Assembly (NCBI RefSeq): GCF_019218755.1
Contig: NZ_JAHUWZ010000013.1
Span: 1-64,000, forward strand
Direction of reading: 5' to 3'
Origin: Acidovorax sp. sif1233
GTDB lineage: Bacteria > Pseudomonadota > Gammaproteobacteria > Burkholderiales > Burkholderiaceae_C
Length of the DNA: 64,000 nt
Of the stretch, positions 41,576-50,592 are shown piece after piece. Made by a program: the position numbers and the translations under genes. Numbering within the stretch: position 1 is the stretch's first letter; each line of letters begins with the position of its first letter. The notes beneath the pieces are model-generated. The model ran no database searches. It was not told where the DNA came from and saw only the letters and a program-made list of their open reading frames with translations.

Positions 41576-42631
41576 TCAGGTGTAGCTGGTGGGCAGGTGG
41601 GATGGCATGTGCCCGATCACCACGCGGTTTGTGTCCTCGTCCCAGCAGAAGTAGATGCGCATGCAGTACCGTGGATCTCGGGCGCTCCCCTTGCCAAGGT
41701 GCTGGTCCAGAAACCGCCGTCTCCCGCCCAGGCGGATGAAGTACAGGTCGCCCAGCTCGCCGGCAACACTCGGATCAACCGAGCCCCCGAAGTCGATCCC
41801 CAAGGCGTCGGCCTTCACCTTGAAGGCGTTCCGGTCGGCCTTGCCCGTCTTGACCTCGGTGTACTCGCTGGCCAGCAACTCCAGGCAGGTGTAGAGGAGG
41901 TCCGGGTTCTCAAAGGAACTGCGTTTGGTGGCAGACACAGCCCGCTGCAGGATCGTGATCCGGTGCGCATTCGCCTCGGCGTACTCGGCAATGTCCTTGA
42001 GCCCCCACTTCCGGGCCGCTGGAGCGCTGCCTGAGGCTGCAGGAGGGGCGTCAGCCGGTGAGGGAGGGGTGTAGGGGCTCTCGCGGGTGAGCGCGGTCTT
42101 GCTGAGGGATACGGCCAGGTGCTTCCAGTAGGCAACATCGGCCTCTAGACGTGCAACCATGGCGGCATCATCCCTGACAGTCGTCACGCCGTTTGGGCTG
42201 CTCCCTGCAGCTACAAGCTCGCCGAAAGCTGGATACCGGGCTTCGACTACTTGAGTTTCCACCAGAGGGGCAAAAACCTCCAACCAGAGGGTATCGAGGA
42301 GTTCGATGGCGCTGGCATCGCCCATGCAGAGCCGCCGTCCTGCAACTGGTTGACCGCTGCGCGCGGGCACCAGGAACACTTCCCAGAGGCTGCGCGAGGT
42401 CATATCGGTCACCTGGGCTGCGAACCATGCCCCGGTCGGGTCCGTCCACCACTGCACTTGCAGACGACCCCCGCACATCGTGCCGATGGTGTCCGGGGCG
42501 GGCGGGCGGATGTGCTGATCCTGCTGGCCAAGCCATGTCCAGAAGGATGCGGCCACAGTCTGGTGCTCGCCAGCCAGGCTGAAAACTTCCCCTTGTCGGC
42601 CGACCGTATCGGCATGCGCATACATCTCCAT
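41576..42631 (-). CDS. Hypothetical protein, 351 aa, with a conserved-looking C-terminal domain
   Basis: The middle is proline/alanine-rich linker (about 195-210). The C-terminal 120 residues are patterned: PDLLYTCLELLASEYTEVKTG, GELGDLYFIRLGGRRRFLDQHLGKGSARDPRYCMRIYFCWDEDTNRVVIGHMPSHLPTS. The segment RIYF.WD......VIGHMPSHL looks like a small alpha/beta domain, perhaps toxin-like, but I do not recognise the family. First gene of a pair. Confidence 0.65.
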   Translation of the reverse strand: MEMYAHADTVGRQGEVFSLAGEHQTVAASFWTWLGQQDQHIRPPAPDTIGTMCGGRLQVQWWTDPTGAWFAAQVTDMTSRSLWEVFLVPARSGQPVAGRRLCMGDASAIELLDTLWLEVFAPLVETQVVEARYPAFGELVAAGSSPNGVTTVRDDAAMVARLEADVAYWKHLAVSLSKTALTRESPYTPPSPADAPPAASGSAPAARKWGLKDIAEYAEANAHRITILQRAVSATKRSSFENPDLLYTCLELLASEYTEVKTGKADRNAFKVKADALGIDFGGSVDPSVAGELGDLYFIRLGGRRRFLDQHLGKGSARDPRYCMRIYFCWDEDTNRVVIGHMPSHLPTSYT

Positions 42632-42693
42632 CCTGGGAATTTGACCACGGGATCAGGGCATAAGCCCCATATCTCTGTGCTCACCTGGCGTCA

Positions 42694-42764
42694 AACCCTA
42701 CAGGGGGGCAAGAGAGATTTCATGGCCTGCACGCAACGTTTTGCGCTGTACCCCCTATAGGGTT
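42694..42764. promoter_or_regulatory. Imperfect inverted repeat AACCCTA(C/T)AGGGGG
   Basis: AACCCTACAGGGGGGCA (42694-42710) and the complement of AACCCTATAGGGGGTACA (42747-42764) face each other between divergent genes. Each arm is itself part-palindromic (CCCTATAGGG). Probable operator pair. Confidence 0.5.
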
Positions 42765-42825
42765 ATGAAAAAAGTTGCTTCATCGGAAAACTGTGTGCAT
42801 GCATTTCGACGCAACAGGAATCGTC

Positions 42826-43038
42826 ATGAACACTTTTTTGAAACGCCTCCTCACTCGTTTGTTTGGAGATGGGAAGCCTTTGCTCATCTTCTTTGTCATC
42901 GTCGTTGTAGTCAGTTCAGTGGTCATTGATCGCGCGAGCAGTCGTGGCATGAATGTCACGCTGAGCGTGGCCAATTTCCTGTCTGTCTCTGCAACGGTCC
43001 CGGCCCCCGACGCCAACCCTTCTTCCCAATCACGTTAG
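42826..43038 (+). CDS. Small single-span membrane protein, 70 aa
   Basis: ATG 42826 has AGGAA upstream. KPLLIFFVIVVVVSSVVI is a transmembrane segment; the rest is short and polar. Function unknown. Confidence 0.5.
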   Translation: MNTFLKRLLTRLFGDGKPLLIFFVIVVVVSSVVIDRASSRGMNVTLSVANFLSVSATVPAPDANPSSQSR

Positions 43039-43136
43039 TTTGGCAAGGAGAATATGCCGAGGCTCCAGGCTCCCACGTAGATCTACAGGGATCGCATACC
43101 GTACAGTCCGAACCAGAAAAAGAGTAGGAAGATTTC

Positions 43137-45422
43137 ATGATCAATCGGCCACCCCGTGCGCAAGGACTTGCTGCCAATATTTCCAATCCTCAAGCAGCAA
43201 ATCTGGCTCGCCAAATTAACAACGGTGGTGACGTGCGCACCCTGGTGAAGGAAGCCATCGTAGATGCGCAGATTCACAAAGACTGGTCTCGCGTTGCCGC
43301 TATCGAAAACAGTTTGCTGCGGGTCGATGATCGAACGATAGCTCGGCATTTGGGGGCTGTAGGAACGCGGGCTGTAGTGTTGAGCCGTACTGATGAAGGG
43401 GGGCTTGCCGCTCGAATCCCTGAGGGCTACCAGCACGGCCTGGCATGGCTGGTCTGCCTGTTGTTTGTTCGCTTGGATTCCGACATAGAGACAGCAAGAG
43501 CCATATCGAAATCGTTCTGGAGCAAAGCTCGTGCTGTAGGCGGTTTCGGGGTCGATTGGGGCTCCACACCTTTGTGTTTTCCGCCATTGGCTTTCGGGGG
43601 GCCGTCGCGCATCCTCCTCACTGAGTCAGTAGGTAGGGGTGAAACAAGCTTTCTGTATGAAATCCGGGATTTCACTGCCAGATCCGTTTTAGCCCAAGAA
43701 AACGCTTCAACCGGGGGCATTACCAGTCTGGCTCATATCCTATGGGGCACAGTGGTGACCGGCACGAATGACCCACTGGCAGACCTCTTCAACGAGGATA
43801 TCTGGTGCCCTGGTTTCGACCATCCGGCTTTTGCACCTGAGATGACGCGCTTGCTTGCTGAGGCCTCTACGGGCTATGACGGCGATACGTTCATTCACCC
43901 TGAATGCATGCCAGCTCCGGTCGCAAATGACTTTGCGCGCAGCATGGTGAATGAGCAGGTGATCAGCCAGGTGATTGAGGGCAGACTGAAGCCTACGCTA
44001 GGCGAGCAGCTCGAAGGCGCATCCGTGCGGATCTCCAAGCTTGTCCCAAATAGCTTGCCATATATGGACCAGTTGCTGATCTCCATATGGACTCGCGCCA
44101 ACATTCTGGTGCAGACCCTACGGATACCTCGCACCGGCAATCCACTGGAGGCGGACGCACAGACCATCGCTGACTTTTGCCGCGCACAAGGCATCAAGAA
44201 CGTGTTCATGCCGGAACTGGCCTCGCCGATAGGGGCCAACGACTATCCGGGCTATGCGGTCGGAATGGATGGTGTTCTTGTGAAGTCCGGTGTTGGCGGC
44301 TTGGGCGATGCGTCTTCTTTGATCCAGAGCCTTGACTGGGAAGGCGTTGAGCCTGATAGCGACCTCTCAGGTGTAGAGAAGCTACCCTTTGTTCTTGTCA
44401 TCGAGAAGTACGGGGTCATGACCTTGCTCGGACGGCACTACCAGCCTCCACTGTGGCATGCGATCAAGGAGTCTTTGAGTCGTGCAGGCGATCCGATCGC
44501 GCTCATGAAAAAGGACATGGGCCGGTTTTGGCAGGGGGCTCCTGAAGATCTGCCGTGGGCCCTAGATGCCTATGAACGTGCGCTACTGCCCGAAAGAGCA
44601 CATGCCTTGGCTGCTCAGTTCAAACTGAGTGGTGGAGCCGTGGTTCAGGTGACACCGGGGCTCGTGGAGATACTGCAGAACACCGATATCGGAGAGGACT
44701 GCCCCTCTCAATTTCTGCAGGGTGGATTTGATGTGATGTATCTGGTTTTCCGGGTACCCGCGCAGGCGTATTCCGAGGAGAGCGATGATGACGATGCCGA
44801 CGAGGTGTTCCTGATCGACGGAGTGCTGGTCCAGCGCTGGGAAGAAGCAGGGGTACAGCACCTGCAGCTCGACGGATTCATCACACGCGGCCCGGTTGAT
44901 GGATCAGACCCATTTCTGACTGAAGTGGCTACTCTGAACGTGGTGGTCGGTGAAACGTCCACCTTGGCGGACCTCTACAGCCAGATGGACCTTGCAGACG
45001 GGGTACTGAAGCAGGCGCTTGACCTGTACGCGGGGGTGATGCTCTACATGAACTCGCGCGATGCGCGAGTGCAGCGCAAGGACGAGCATGCTGAGGCTGC
45101 AGCTGCTCTGGCAGCACTCAATCGCAAGAAGAGGCGCAAGGAGCACTATCAGCGGCTCAACTCAAGTGTGGATGCGATTCATGTCGGGCCCGAGACGGTC
45201 TCTGCTGAAGGAGAGGGTTTAAAACTCGCTCACGGGCGCCATGGCGTGAAGCCTCACTACCGTCGCGGTTTCGTGCGGTTCAATCAGCGTTTCGGCAAGG
45301 GGCGCTTGCAGACTCGGCCTGTGCTGATCCCCCCAGTCCTGGTCAATGCGCACAAGCTCGCCGGGGACTCTCCGGGCAAAAAACAGTATGTGGTCGGCTC
45401 AAGCCGCACCGACGAAAAGTAG
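43137..45422 (+). CDS. 761-aa protein with an AcrVA2-like C-terminal region
   Basis: The N-terminal 480 residues are not recognised. The C-terminal part carries a cysteine/acidic segment (GEDCPSQFLQGGFDVMYLVF), a stretch LADGVLKQALDLYAGVMLYMNSRDARV, and then the tail VKPHYRRGFVRF (PHYRRGF at 706-712) ... PVLIPPVLVNAHKL. From memory this order and the PH.RRG.....W/P.V.VN tail match the anti-CRISPR AcrVA2 and its many plasmid and phage relatives. AcrVA2 acts against Cas12a production. AGTAGGAAGATTTC precedes the ATG. The ProQ/FinO gene follows 25 bp after the stop. Confidence 0.55.
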   Translation: MINRPPRAQGLAANISNPQAANLARQINNGGDVRTLVKEAIVDAQIHKDWSRVAAIENSLLRVDDRTIARHLGAVGTRAVVLSRTDEGGLAARIPEGYQHGLAWLVCLLFVRLDSDIETARAISKSFWSKARAVGGFGVDWGSTPLCFPPLAFGGPSRILLTESVGRGETSFLYEIRDFTARSVLAQENASTGGITSLAHILWGTVVTGTNDPLADLFNEDIWCPGFDHPAFAPEMTRLLAEASTGYDGDTFIHPECMPAPVANDFARSMVNEQVISQVIEGRLKPTLGEQLEGASVRISKLVPNSLPYMDQLLISIWTRANILVQTLRIPRTGNPLEADAQTIADFCRAQGIKNVFMPELASPIGANDYPGYAVGMDGVLVKSGVGGLGDASSLIQSLDWEGVEPDSDLSGVEKLPFVLVIEKYGVMTLLGRHYQPPLWHAIKESLSRAGDPIALMKKDMGRFWQGAPEDLPWALDAYERALLPERAHALAAQFKLSGGAVVQVTPGLVEILQNTDIGEDCPSQFLQGGFDVMYLVFRVPAQAYSEESDDDDADEVFLIDGVLVQRWEEAGVQHLQLDGFITRGPVDGSDPFLTEVATLNVVVGETSTLADLYSQMDLADGVLKQALDLYAGVMLYMNSRDARVQRKDEHAEAAAALAALNRKKRRKEHYQRLNSSVDAIHVGPETVSAEGEGLKLAHGRHGVKPHYRRGFVRFNQRFGKGRLQTRPVLIPPVLVNAHKLAGDSPGKKQYVVGSSRTDEK

Positions 45423-45447
45423 GCCATTCGACAATGTTGGGAGCGCC

Positions 45448-45978
45448 ATGATCGCGGAATCGGCAGAAATTCAGTCCATCCGGGTAGGGGAAACCGCCGT
45501 CGCACGGGAGGTAGCCGCTTTGTGGCCAAACCTGTTCGGCCCCGGTGTTTTTGTGCCACTGAAAATCGGCATCGACAAGATCCTGGCCATCGACGCCCAG
45601 CGCAGGGGCTCCGAATTGACGCGTGCGAAGATCCGGATTTTCCTCGGCTGGCATGTTCGAAGGCCCCTGTACCTAGCGGCCGTGATGCAGGGGGGGCCTC
45701 GCCACAGCATCAACGGCGCGGCCGAGAACGCTCGGACAGTTACTACGGCCAACGCTGCATATGCGCATGAGAAGTTGCAGGTCCTGTTGGAACGCAACGA
45801 TCTTCCGTCCACTGAGGATTTGGACGGCGAAGAAGGCATGGCCTGGTGGAACGCGCTGGATCGCCGGGAGAAGGCGAAGTGGATGAAGGCCGCTGGTGAT
45901 ACTGGCGTTGCTGCCGATGCCTGGAACGCTTTCAAATTGGCCCTTTCCGCCCTCAGCGATCCCGCTGAGCGTGCTTGA
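45448..45978 (+). CDS. ProQ/FinO-family RNA chaperone, 176 aa
   Basis: Residues about 22-95 match the ProQ/FinO domain: ALWPNLFGPGVFVPLKIGIDKIL, LTRAKIRIFLGWHVRRPLYLAAVMQGGPRHSING. FinO proteins protect antisense RNA on F-like plasmids and limit transfer; other ProQ proteins bind many small RNAs. The C-terminal half is a plasmid-specific extension. It is followed 9 bp later by the HEPN-CBS gene, so the chaperone and a likely RNase are co-expressed. Confidence 0.85.
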   Translation: MIAESAEIQSIRVGETAVAREVAALWPNLFGPGVFVPLKIGIDKILAIDAQRRGSELTRAKIRIFLGWHVRRPLYLAAVMQGGPRHSINGAAENARTVTTANAAYAHEKLQVLLERNDLPSTEDLDGEEGMAWWNALDRREKAKWMKAAGDTGVAADAWNAFKLALSALSDPAERA

Positions 45979-45987
45979 AATGGCCCG

Positions 45988-46794
45988 ATGGCAGGATCTC
46001 CCCCCTCCGGCGCAGTGCCAGCAGTGATCGACTTTCAGCCGCGCGAGCGACTGTTCTATCGAGACCGTCTTCGCTCTGCGCGTTACGCTGCCCTGGAAGA
46101 TGCCGAAGGCTTCGAGGAGATTTGCTTTGCTCTGGAAGCTCTTGGGCTTCGACTTCTTGGCAAACAGGAAGCGCTGGGGCTCTACAGGGACCAAATCGCT
46201 CTGCAGGCGAACAGAGCGCTCGTCTTTTCTGAACTCCCCGGCGCCTTCCCGCTGCGTTTCAAGTCCTTTGGGGCTCTTTTCTCGATTGTTCAGGCCGCGC
46301 GCAACGACGCCATGCACACGGGCTCCTACGCGCGCCATGCAACCCAGGCTGCAATCGAGTTGTGTATTGGTTTGGAGGAGGCCCTGATGGCTGGTGTAGA
46401 GCGAACGGTGGAGAACCTCATGGTCTCCTCACCCGTTGCCGTGGAATCCTGGCAACCGGTGGCGCACGCGCGGCAACTCATGCTGATGCACTCGTTTTCG
46501 TTCCTGCCGGTGCGGTTGGACGGGGCCTGGTGTCTGGTGTCGGAATTGGGGCTCGCCAAGTACCTCAGCGAAGGACCCCGGAAAACCCGCCTGTGCGAGT
46601 CCATCGCGGCCGCAAGGAGCAACGGCATGCAGGTGCGCGAAATCGCGCCCGAGGAGCTTCTCAGGGCGGGAATGACCGTTGCTGATGTGCTGGCCGGTGC
46701 ACAGGTGCAGGATGGGCCGATGCTGTGGCTTGTCGTGGACCAGCGCCAGCCTGACCACTTGGCTGGAGTGCTCTCACCGTTCGAGCTGATGTAG
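45988..46794 (+). CDS. HEPN-CBS fusion protein, candidate regulated RNase
   Basis: 268 residues. The N-terminal helical domain (about 20-135) contains R105-x4-H110 (RNDAMH) followed by TGSYAR, a HEPN ribonuclease motif. The C-terminal half has two CBS-like units: VENLMVSSPVAVESWQPVAHARQLMLMHSFSFLPV (about 141-200) and LWLVVDQRQPDHLAGVLSPFEL (about 245-268). CBS pairs usually bind adenine nucleotides, so the RNase could be gated by a nucleotide. It lies in one operon with ProQ/FinO. The RNase role is inferred from the motif. Confidence 0.65.
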   Translation: MAGSPPSGAVPAVIDFQPRERLFYRDRLRSARYAALEDAEGFEEICFALEALGLRLLGKQEALGLYRDQIALQANRALVFSELPGAFPLRFKSFGALFSIVQAARNDAMHTGSYARHATQAAIELCIGLEEALMAGVERTVENLMVSSPVAVESWQPVAHARQLMLMHSFSFLPVRLDGAWCLVSELGLAKYLSEGPRKTRLCESIAAARSNGMQVREIAPEELLRAGMTVADVLAGAQVQDGPMLWLVVDQRQPDHLAGVLSPFELM

Positions 46795-46845
46795 ACCTGT
46801 TCATCCGAGGTAGGGAGCTGGCTGGCCCATTACCCACCCAAGGCT

Positions 46846-49638
46846 TTACCTTGTGTCACCACCTGCCTGTAAATACTTCTCGAAAAGGTACTGGACACGA
46901 CTGGTGTCTGCTGACCCGCCCTTGTATCCGTATGCTGCATCGACTGCACGATCCAGCGCCGCGTGTGCCGCAACAAGATCAGTCGGCATTGATGCAAGGT
47001 TGTAGAGTTGGGCAAGGGTGCTATCCGGGTATCTCGCCCTTGCGTCAAGAACCTCCTGTGCCGCCATCTCAATTGCCTGCTGCTTTTTGGTAGTGAGCTT
47101 CTCTGGCCAAGGAAAGTTGTTGTACACGATGTCCTTGGAGTAGCGGTATCGGCTTTCAAGGCGTCCGCAAACTGCCCGCATCCAAGCGTTGTGGGCGCTA
47201 CTAGACAAGACACCAAAGTGGTACATGGAAGCGTCAGGGACGGTCATGAGCAGATCGCTCGCAAGAATGTCCGGCGACAGAATTCCAATGGGAATGAATC
47301 TTCGCTTCTCTGACGAAACTTTGGGAACCACCAAGTAGCTGCGTTCAGGGAAGAACTCCACATGAAATCGCCGAGGTGTTGCGGCTAATGCAATCGTGGG
47401 CCCGCTACCGCTTTTCTCTCGGAATGCGCGAACGGCCTCAGTCCGCTTGCGACATTCAGGAAGCGCAGCCAACTGGTTTGGCGTTGCATCCTTGAGCAGA
47501 AGGCACCAGCGCTCAATCCCGTTGAGAAATTCATCTGACCCTAGCCAGCGCCTGAAATATGGGGCGCTACCGGGTTCCTTCGCAATAAAGGCGTCTTTCT
47601 GTTCCGGCGTGAAGAGATAGTTCCCATCATCAATCGGCTTGTTGCCGATACCCATAGCGGGGACTGCGCTCAATGGAGTTGATCGGCGCTTTAGCACTAC
47701 ATCTGGGGCATCCACCAAGTAGGGGTTGATGCGCTTCACGAGTTGGACTTGAGCCTCTGCCGCCTTGATGTTGGAGCCGTATTCGAATAGACGTGGTTGC
47801 TCTGTGGGTTGCATTCCGAAGCCCACAATGATGCAGTGGACGGCGGCTACTCCGCGCCCTTCGTTGCTCCACTGGAAGGTGCGGTGCGCAAAGTGAATCT
47901 GAATCCCCTGCTCCAGAAGCAGAGGCCACAGCACGCCTACCTGCTCTCCCTGGCAAATGCTGTTCGTGGAGACAAGAGAAGTGCGCACCAAGGGGTTCTT
48001 GCGCATGTAGCGAGCGGCCAGCACATGCCAACAGGCCACAAAATCCAATAAGCCGAAGCTCGGCACTCCGTTCATGACTCTGGCGACATCTTCCTTCTGC
48101 TTAGGTTTGAGGTACTTGGCCCCCACAAACGGCGGATTACCTACGATGTACGTGCATTCAGCAGCAGGCAGGACATCCTCCCAGTCCACCTGGAGCGCGT
48201 TGCCATGGCGGATATGGGGGCTGTGCACAAGAGGAACGCTAGGTCGTGTGCTACCAAAGCGGTCAGCTGCTTCCAGATTCAGTTGGTGGTCCGTAATCCA
48301 CATGGCTACCTGGGCAATATGAGCCGCACTCTCGTCAATTTCGATGCCAAAGAACTGCTCCACGCTCACCCGGATCATGGTGCTGATATCCAGCAGACCT
48401 TTGCTCTGCCCGCCCTTGCTGAACAGACGGTCAATCAAGTCCAGTTCAAGGCGCCGCAGTTCGCGGTAGGCGATAACCAAGAAGTTCCCGCATCCGCATG
48501 CTGGGTCGAAAACGCGAACTGATGGCAACTTGTCGTAGAGGGCCTGCAGCTTGGGGCGGCTGGTACCAGCGGCGCTTAGTTGGTCGCGCAGACTATCCAT
48601 GAAGAGTGGATTGATGGCCCGCAGGATGTTGCGCTCCGAGGTGTAATGAGCGCCCAGCTCGCGGCGCTTGGCTCCCTTTTTCTTTTTCTTGGTATTGGCG
48701 CCATCCAGCTCCTCTTTTTCCTCCTGCCCCTCGTCCTCCTGGTCTAGCACCCCTTGGAACATGGCACCGAAGATGGCTGGGGAAATCTTCGACCAATCCA
48801 GTCGAACACATTCCAGCAGGAGCGCGCGAAGGGTGCTATCGAACGCAGGGATACCTGAACGCTCTGAGAAAAGTTGCCCATTGATGTACTCGAAGGCCCG
48901 GAGATCCTCATCGAGCAGGGTGCTGCGTTTCTTGACCGGAGTGTCGAGTACCGCGAAAAGCTCACTGAGCTGCGATCCAACATCCTTACCGTCCTCCCGC
49001 GTACCCTCCATGAGACGCCGGAACAGACTGTTGTCCCCAAAGATGGCCGTGTCGTCCGCGAACAGGCAAAACAGCAGGCGCGTGAGGAAGATTTCCAGGT
49101 CTCGGCCTATGAAGTTGCTCTTGAGCAGCGCCTCATGGAGCGCGGCCATTTTCTCGGCCGCGCGACGGTCTGCCTCGCTCTCCTCGGTGATCTCTGGGGC
49201 TGCGTCACCCACCAGGAAACGGAACCATTCAGCACGTTTGGCCAGCTCTGGCAGCAGGCATGAGTGCGACCTGTCCTGGGTCAGGTCGAACAGGATGAAC
49301 TGGTTGAAGTCGTGCAGCAAGACGTAGCGGGGCTGGTCTTGTGGTGGGCATGCCCATCGGTATTCTTCAGCCTGCGCGCGGGCCTTCTTGAGGTCCTTTC
49401 CAAGGCTTTTGCCCTCGATGATCACCTTGCCGGGAATGAACCCATCCATGAAACCGTGAGAGCCGTCGCGCATGGTCAGCCTGAACTCACGGCTGTATTG
49501 ATGCGGATGGACGCCGAAGCACGCCAGGAACTGTGCAGTGAAGAGCTTCTCGTCGGCCTTTTCGCTAGTGGTGCCGGCCCATTGGTGTGCAAAGGCAGAA
49601 AGGCGCTTACGCAGTTCGTTCGTGGTGATCTTCGCCAT
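46846..49638 (-). CDS. MmeI-like type IIL restriction-modification enzyme
   Basis: 930 residues, close to MmeI in size. The N-terminal nuclease has D65-x9-E75-G-K77, the same D-x9-ExK spacing as MmeI. A helical linker follows, then an N6-adenine methyltransferase with motif I DPACGCGNFL (378-387) and motif IV NPPF (501-504), and a C-terminal target-recognition region (about 620-930). One polypeptide thus both cuts and methylates; the recognition sequence cannot be read from here. The start at 49638 has GAGGG upstream; longer in-frame starts lack homology. A short gene precedes it on the same strand. Confidence 0.92.
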   Translation of the reverse strand: MAKITTNELRKRLSAFAHQWAGTTSEKADEKLFTAQFLACFGVHPHQYSREFRLTMRDGSHGFMDGFIPGKVIIEGKSLGKDLKKARAQAEEYRWACPPQDQPRYVLLHDFNQFILFDLTQDRSHSCLLPELAKRAEWFRFLVGDAAPEITEESEADRRAAEKMAALHEALLKSNFIGRDLEIFLTRLLFCLFADDTAIFGDNSLFRRLMEGTREDGKDVGSQLSELFAVLDTPVKKRSTLLDEDLRAFEYINGQLFSERSGIPAFDSTLRALLLECVRLDWSKISPAIFGAMFQGVLDQEDEGQEEKEELDGANTKKKKKGAKRRELGAHYTSERNILRAINPLFMDSLRDQLSAAGTSRPKLQALYDKLPSVRVFDPACGCGNFLVIAYRELRRLELDLIDRLFSKGGQSKGLLDISTMIRVSVEQFFGIEIDESAAHIAQVAMWITDHQLNLEAADRFGSTRPSVPLVHSPHIRHGNALQVDWEDVLPAAECTYIVGNPPFVGAKYLKPKQKEDVARVMNGVPSFGLLDFVACWHVLAARYMRKNPLVRTSLVSTNSICQGEQVGVLWPLLLEQGIQIHFAHRTFQWSNEGRGVAAVHCIIVGFGMQPTEQPRLFEYGSNIKAAEAQVQLVKRINPYLVDAPDVVLKRRSTPLSAVPAMGIGNKPIDDGNYLFTPEQKDAFIAKEPGSAPYFRRWLGSDEFLNGIERWCLLLKDATPNQLAALPECRKRTEAVRAFREKSGSGPTIALAATPRRFHVEFFPERSYLVVPKVSSEKRRFIPIGILSPDILASDLLMTVPDASMYHFGVLSSSAHNAWMRAVCGRLESRYRYSKDIVYNNFPWPEKLTTKKQQAIEMAAQEVLDARARYPDSTLAQLYNLASMPTDLVAAHAALDRAVDAAYGYKGGSADTSRVQYLFEKYLQAGGDTR

Positions 49639-49754
49639 CAGGTTCCCTCGTGTCCGGTGTGGTGCTATTTCGTGCATCGAATCGTGCACCATTCTCACCC
49701 ACGGATAAGGGGCACACCCTCTCAAGCCCTTTCGTTCTGCCTCGCCTGGCTCAA

Positions 49755-49922
49755 TCAGGTGGGAAGCATGGCTCGAATGTGCACGGCGGCGCTTTCCTCT
49801 GTTTCTTTCGGGGGGTAGGCATCTGCAATGGACGCACACTGTTCAACCACTGCCTGGGTATATGCGAGAAGTTCGGGGCTCATTGACTGCCCCGCCCCGA
49901 GCAAGCCGCACTCGCGGGCCAT
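49755..49922 (-). CDS. Small hypothetical protein, 55 aa
   Basis: MARECGLLGAGQSMSPELLAYTQAVVEQCASIADAY and a C-terminal AVHIRAML match the widespread short phage/plasmid helical proteins (S.ELL.F...V...CA.IA...........IRA). GAAGAG lies directly before the ATG. It sits 116 bp upstream of the MmeI-like gene and may be co-transcribed. Function unknown. Confidence 0.5.
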   Translation of the reverse strand: MARECGLLGAGQSMSPELLAYTQAVVEQCASIADAYPPKETEESAAVHIRAMLPT

Positions 49923-50274
49923 CTCTTCGAGGTCTTCAACACCCACGGCCTCTGTCCTGTGTATCCAGTCCTTCACACCGGGCTCCTTGTATCTGGGGTG
50001 CTTCGCATTGTGGAGCGTTCGAGGGTTCCAAGCTACTGGTACCCGCGAAGATGAGGCGCTGTTGCTAGCGACTATGACCAAGCTCGCGAATCGCAACGCT
50101 CGCTTCGAAGTTAACCCTTAACAGTCTCAGGGATCTGCGATCTAAGGGTACGTTTAGTTTTTGGGGAATCCACCTCGGCAAAGCATAGAAAACGAATAGC
50201 TCGTTGCGATTGGCTTGTGTCCTGGTTCATAATGCCTTAAATCTAAGCGCTCATTGCGATTCAGGAGTGTGTCC
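49923..50274. other. Intergenic region before hipBA
   Basis: 352 bases without a supported gene. It contains three copies of a GCTC(G/A)TTGCGATT element (see the hipBA operator) and the hipB promoter. Confidence 0.6.
50089..50261. promoter_or_regulatory. hipBA promoter and repeated TTGCGATT operators
   Basis: AATCGCAACGCTCG (50089-50102, inverted), AGCTCGTTGCGATT (50198-50211) and GCGCTCATTGCGATT (50247-50261) share one motif. The middle copy overlaps TTGCGA (50204-50209), which with CATAAT (50228-50233) gives an 18-bp-spaced promoter. The last copy is just before hipB. Likely HipB binding sites. Confidence 0.55.
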
Positions 50275-50592
50275 ATGCAGATAGAGGTATCGTCAGTCGA
50301 AAGCGTGGGTGTGGCCATCCGGGCTATGCGTAAGGTCCACAGTATCCGGCAGGATGATGTGCCGGGGGTAAGCCATATGTTCCTGCGCGACCTGGAGAAG
50401 GGCAAAGACACAGTTCAGTTCGGTCTGGTGCTCAAGGTGCTCGACGAGCTGGGCATCCGAATGGTGTTGGAGGTGCCGGAATCGCAGGCCTACGATTTGA
50501 GGCAGGCTGTAGAGCACTTTTTGCCAAAAACAAACTTGATTCTCATTTCCAGCAGCGAGAACAATATGGTGCTCAAAAAGGTGCGTGAATGA
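50275..50592 (+). CDS. hipB: HipB-like antitoxin
   Basis: 105 residues. An HTH (about 10-60: SVGVAIRAMRKVHSIRQDDVPGVSHMFLRDLEKGKDTVQFGLVLKVLDELGI) is typical of HipB. It overlaps hipA by 4 bp (ATGA), the usual arrangement. HipB represses the operon and neutralises HipA. Confidence 0.88.
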   Translation: MQIEVSSVESVGVAIRAMRKVHSIRQDDVPGVSHMFLRDLEKGKDTVQFGLVLKVLDELGIRMVLEVPESQAYDLRQAVEHFLPKTNLILISSSENNMVLKKVRE

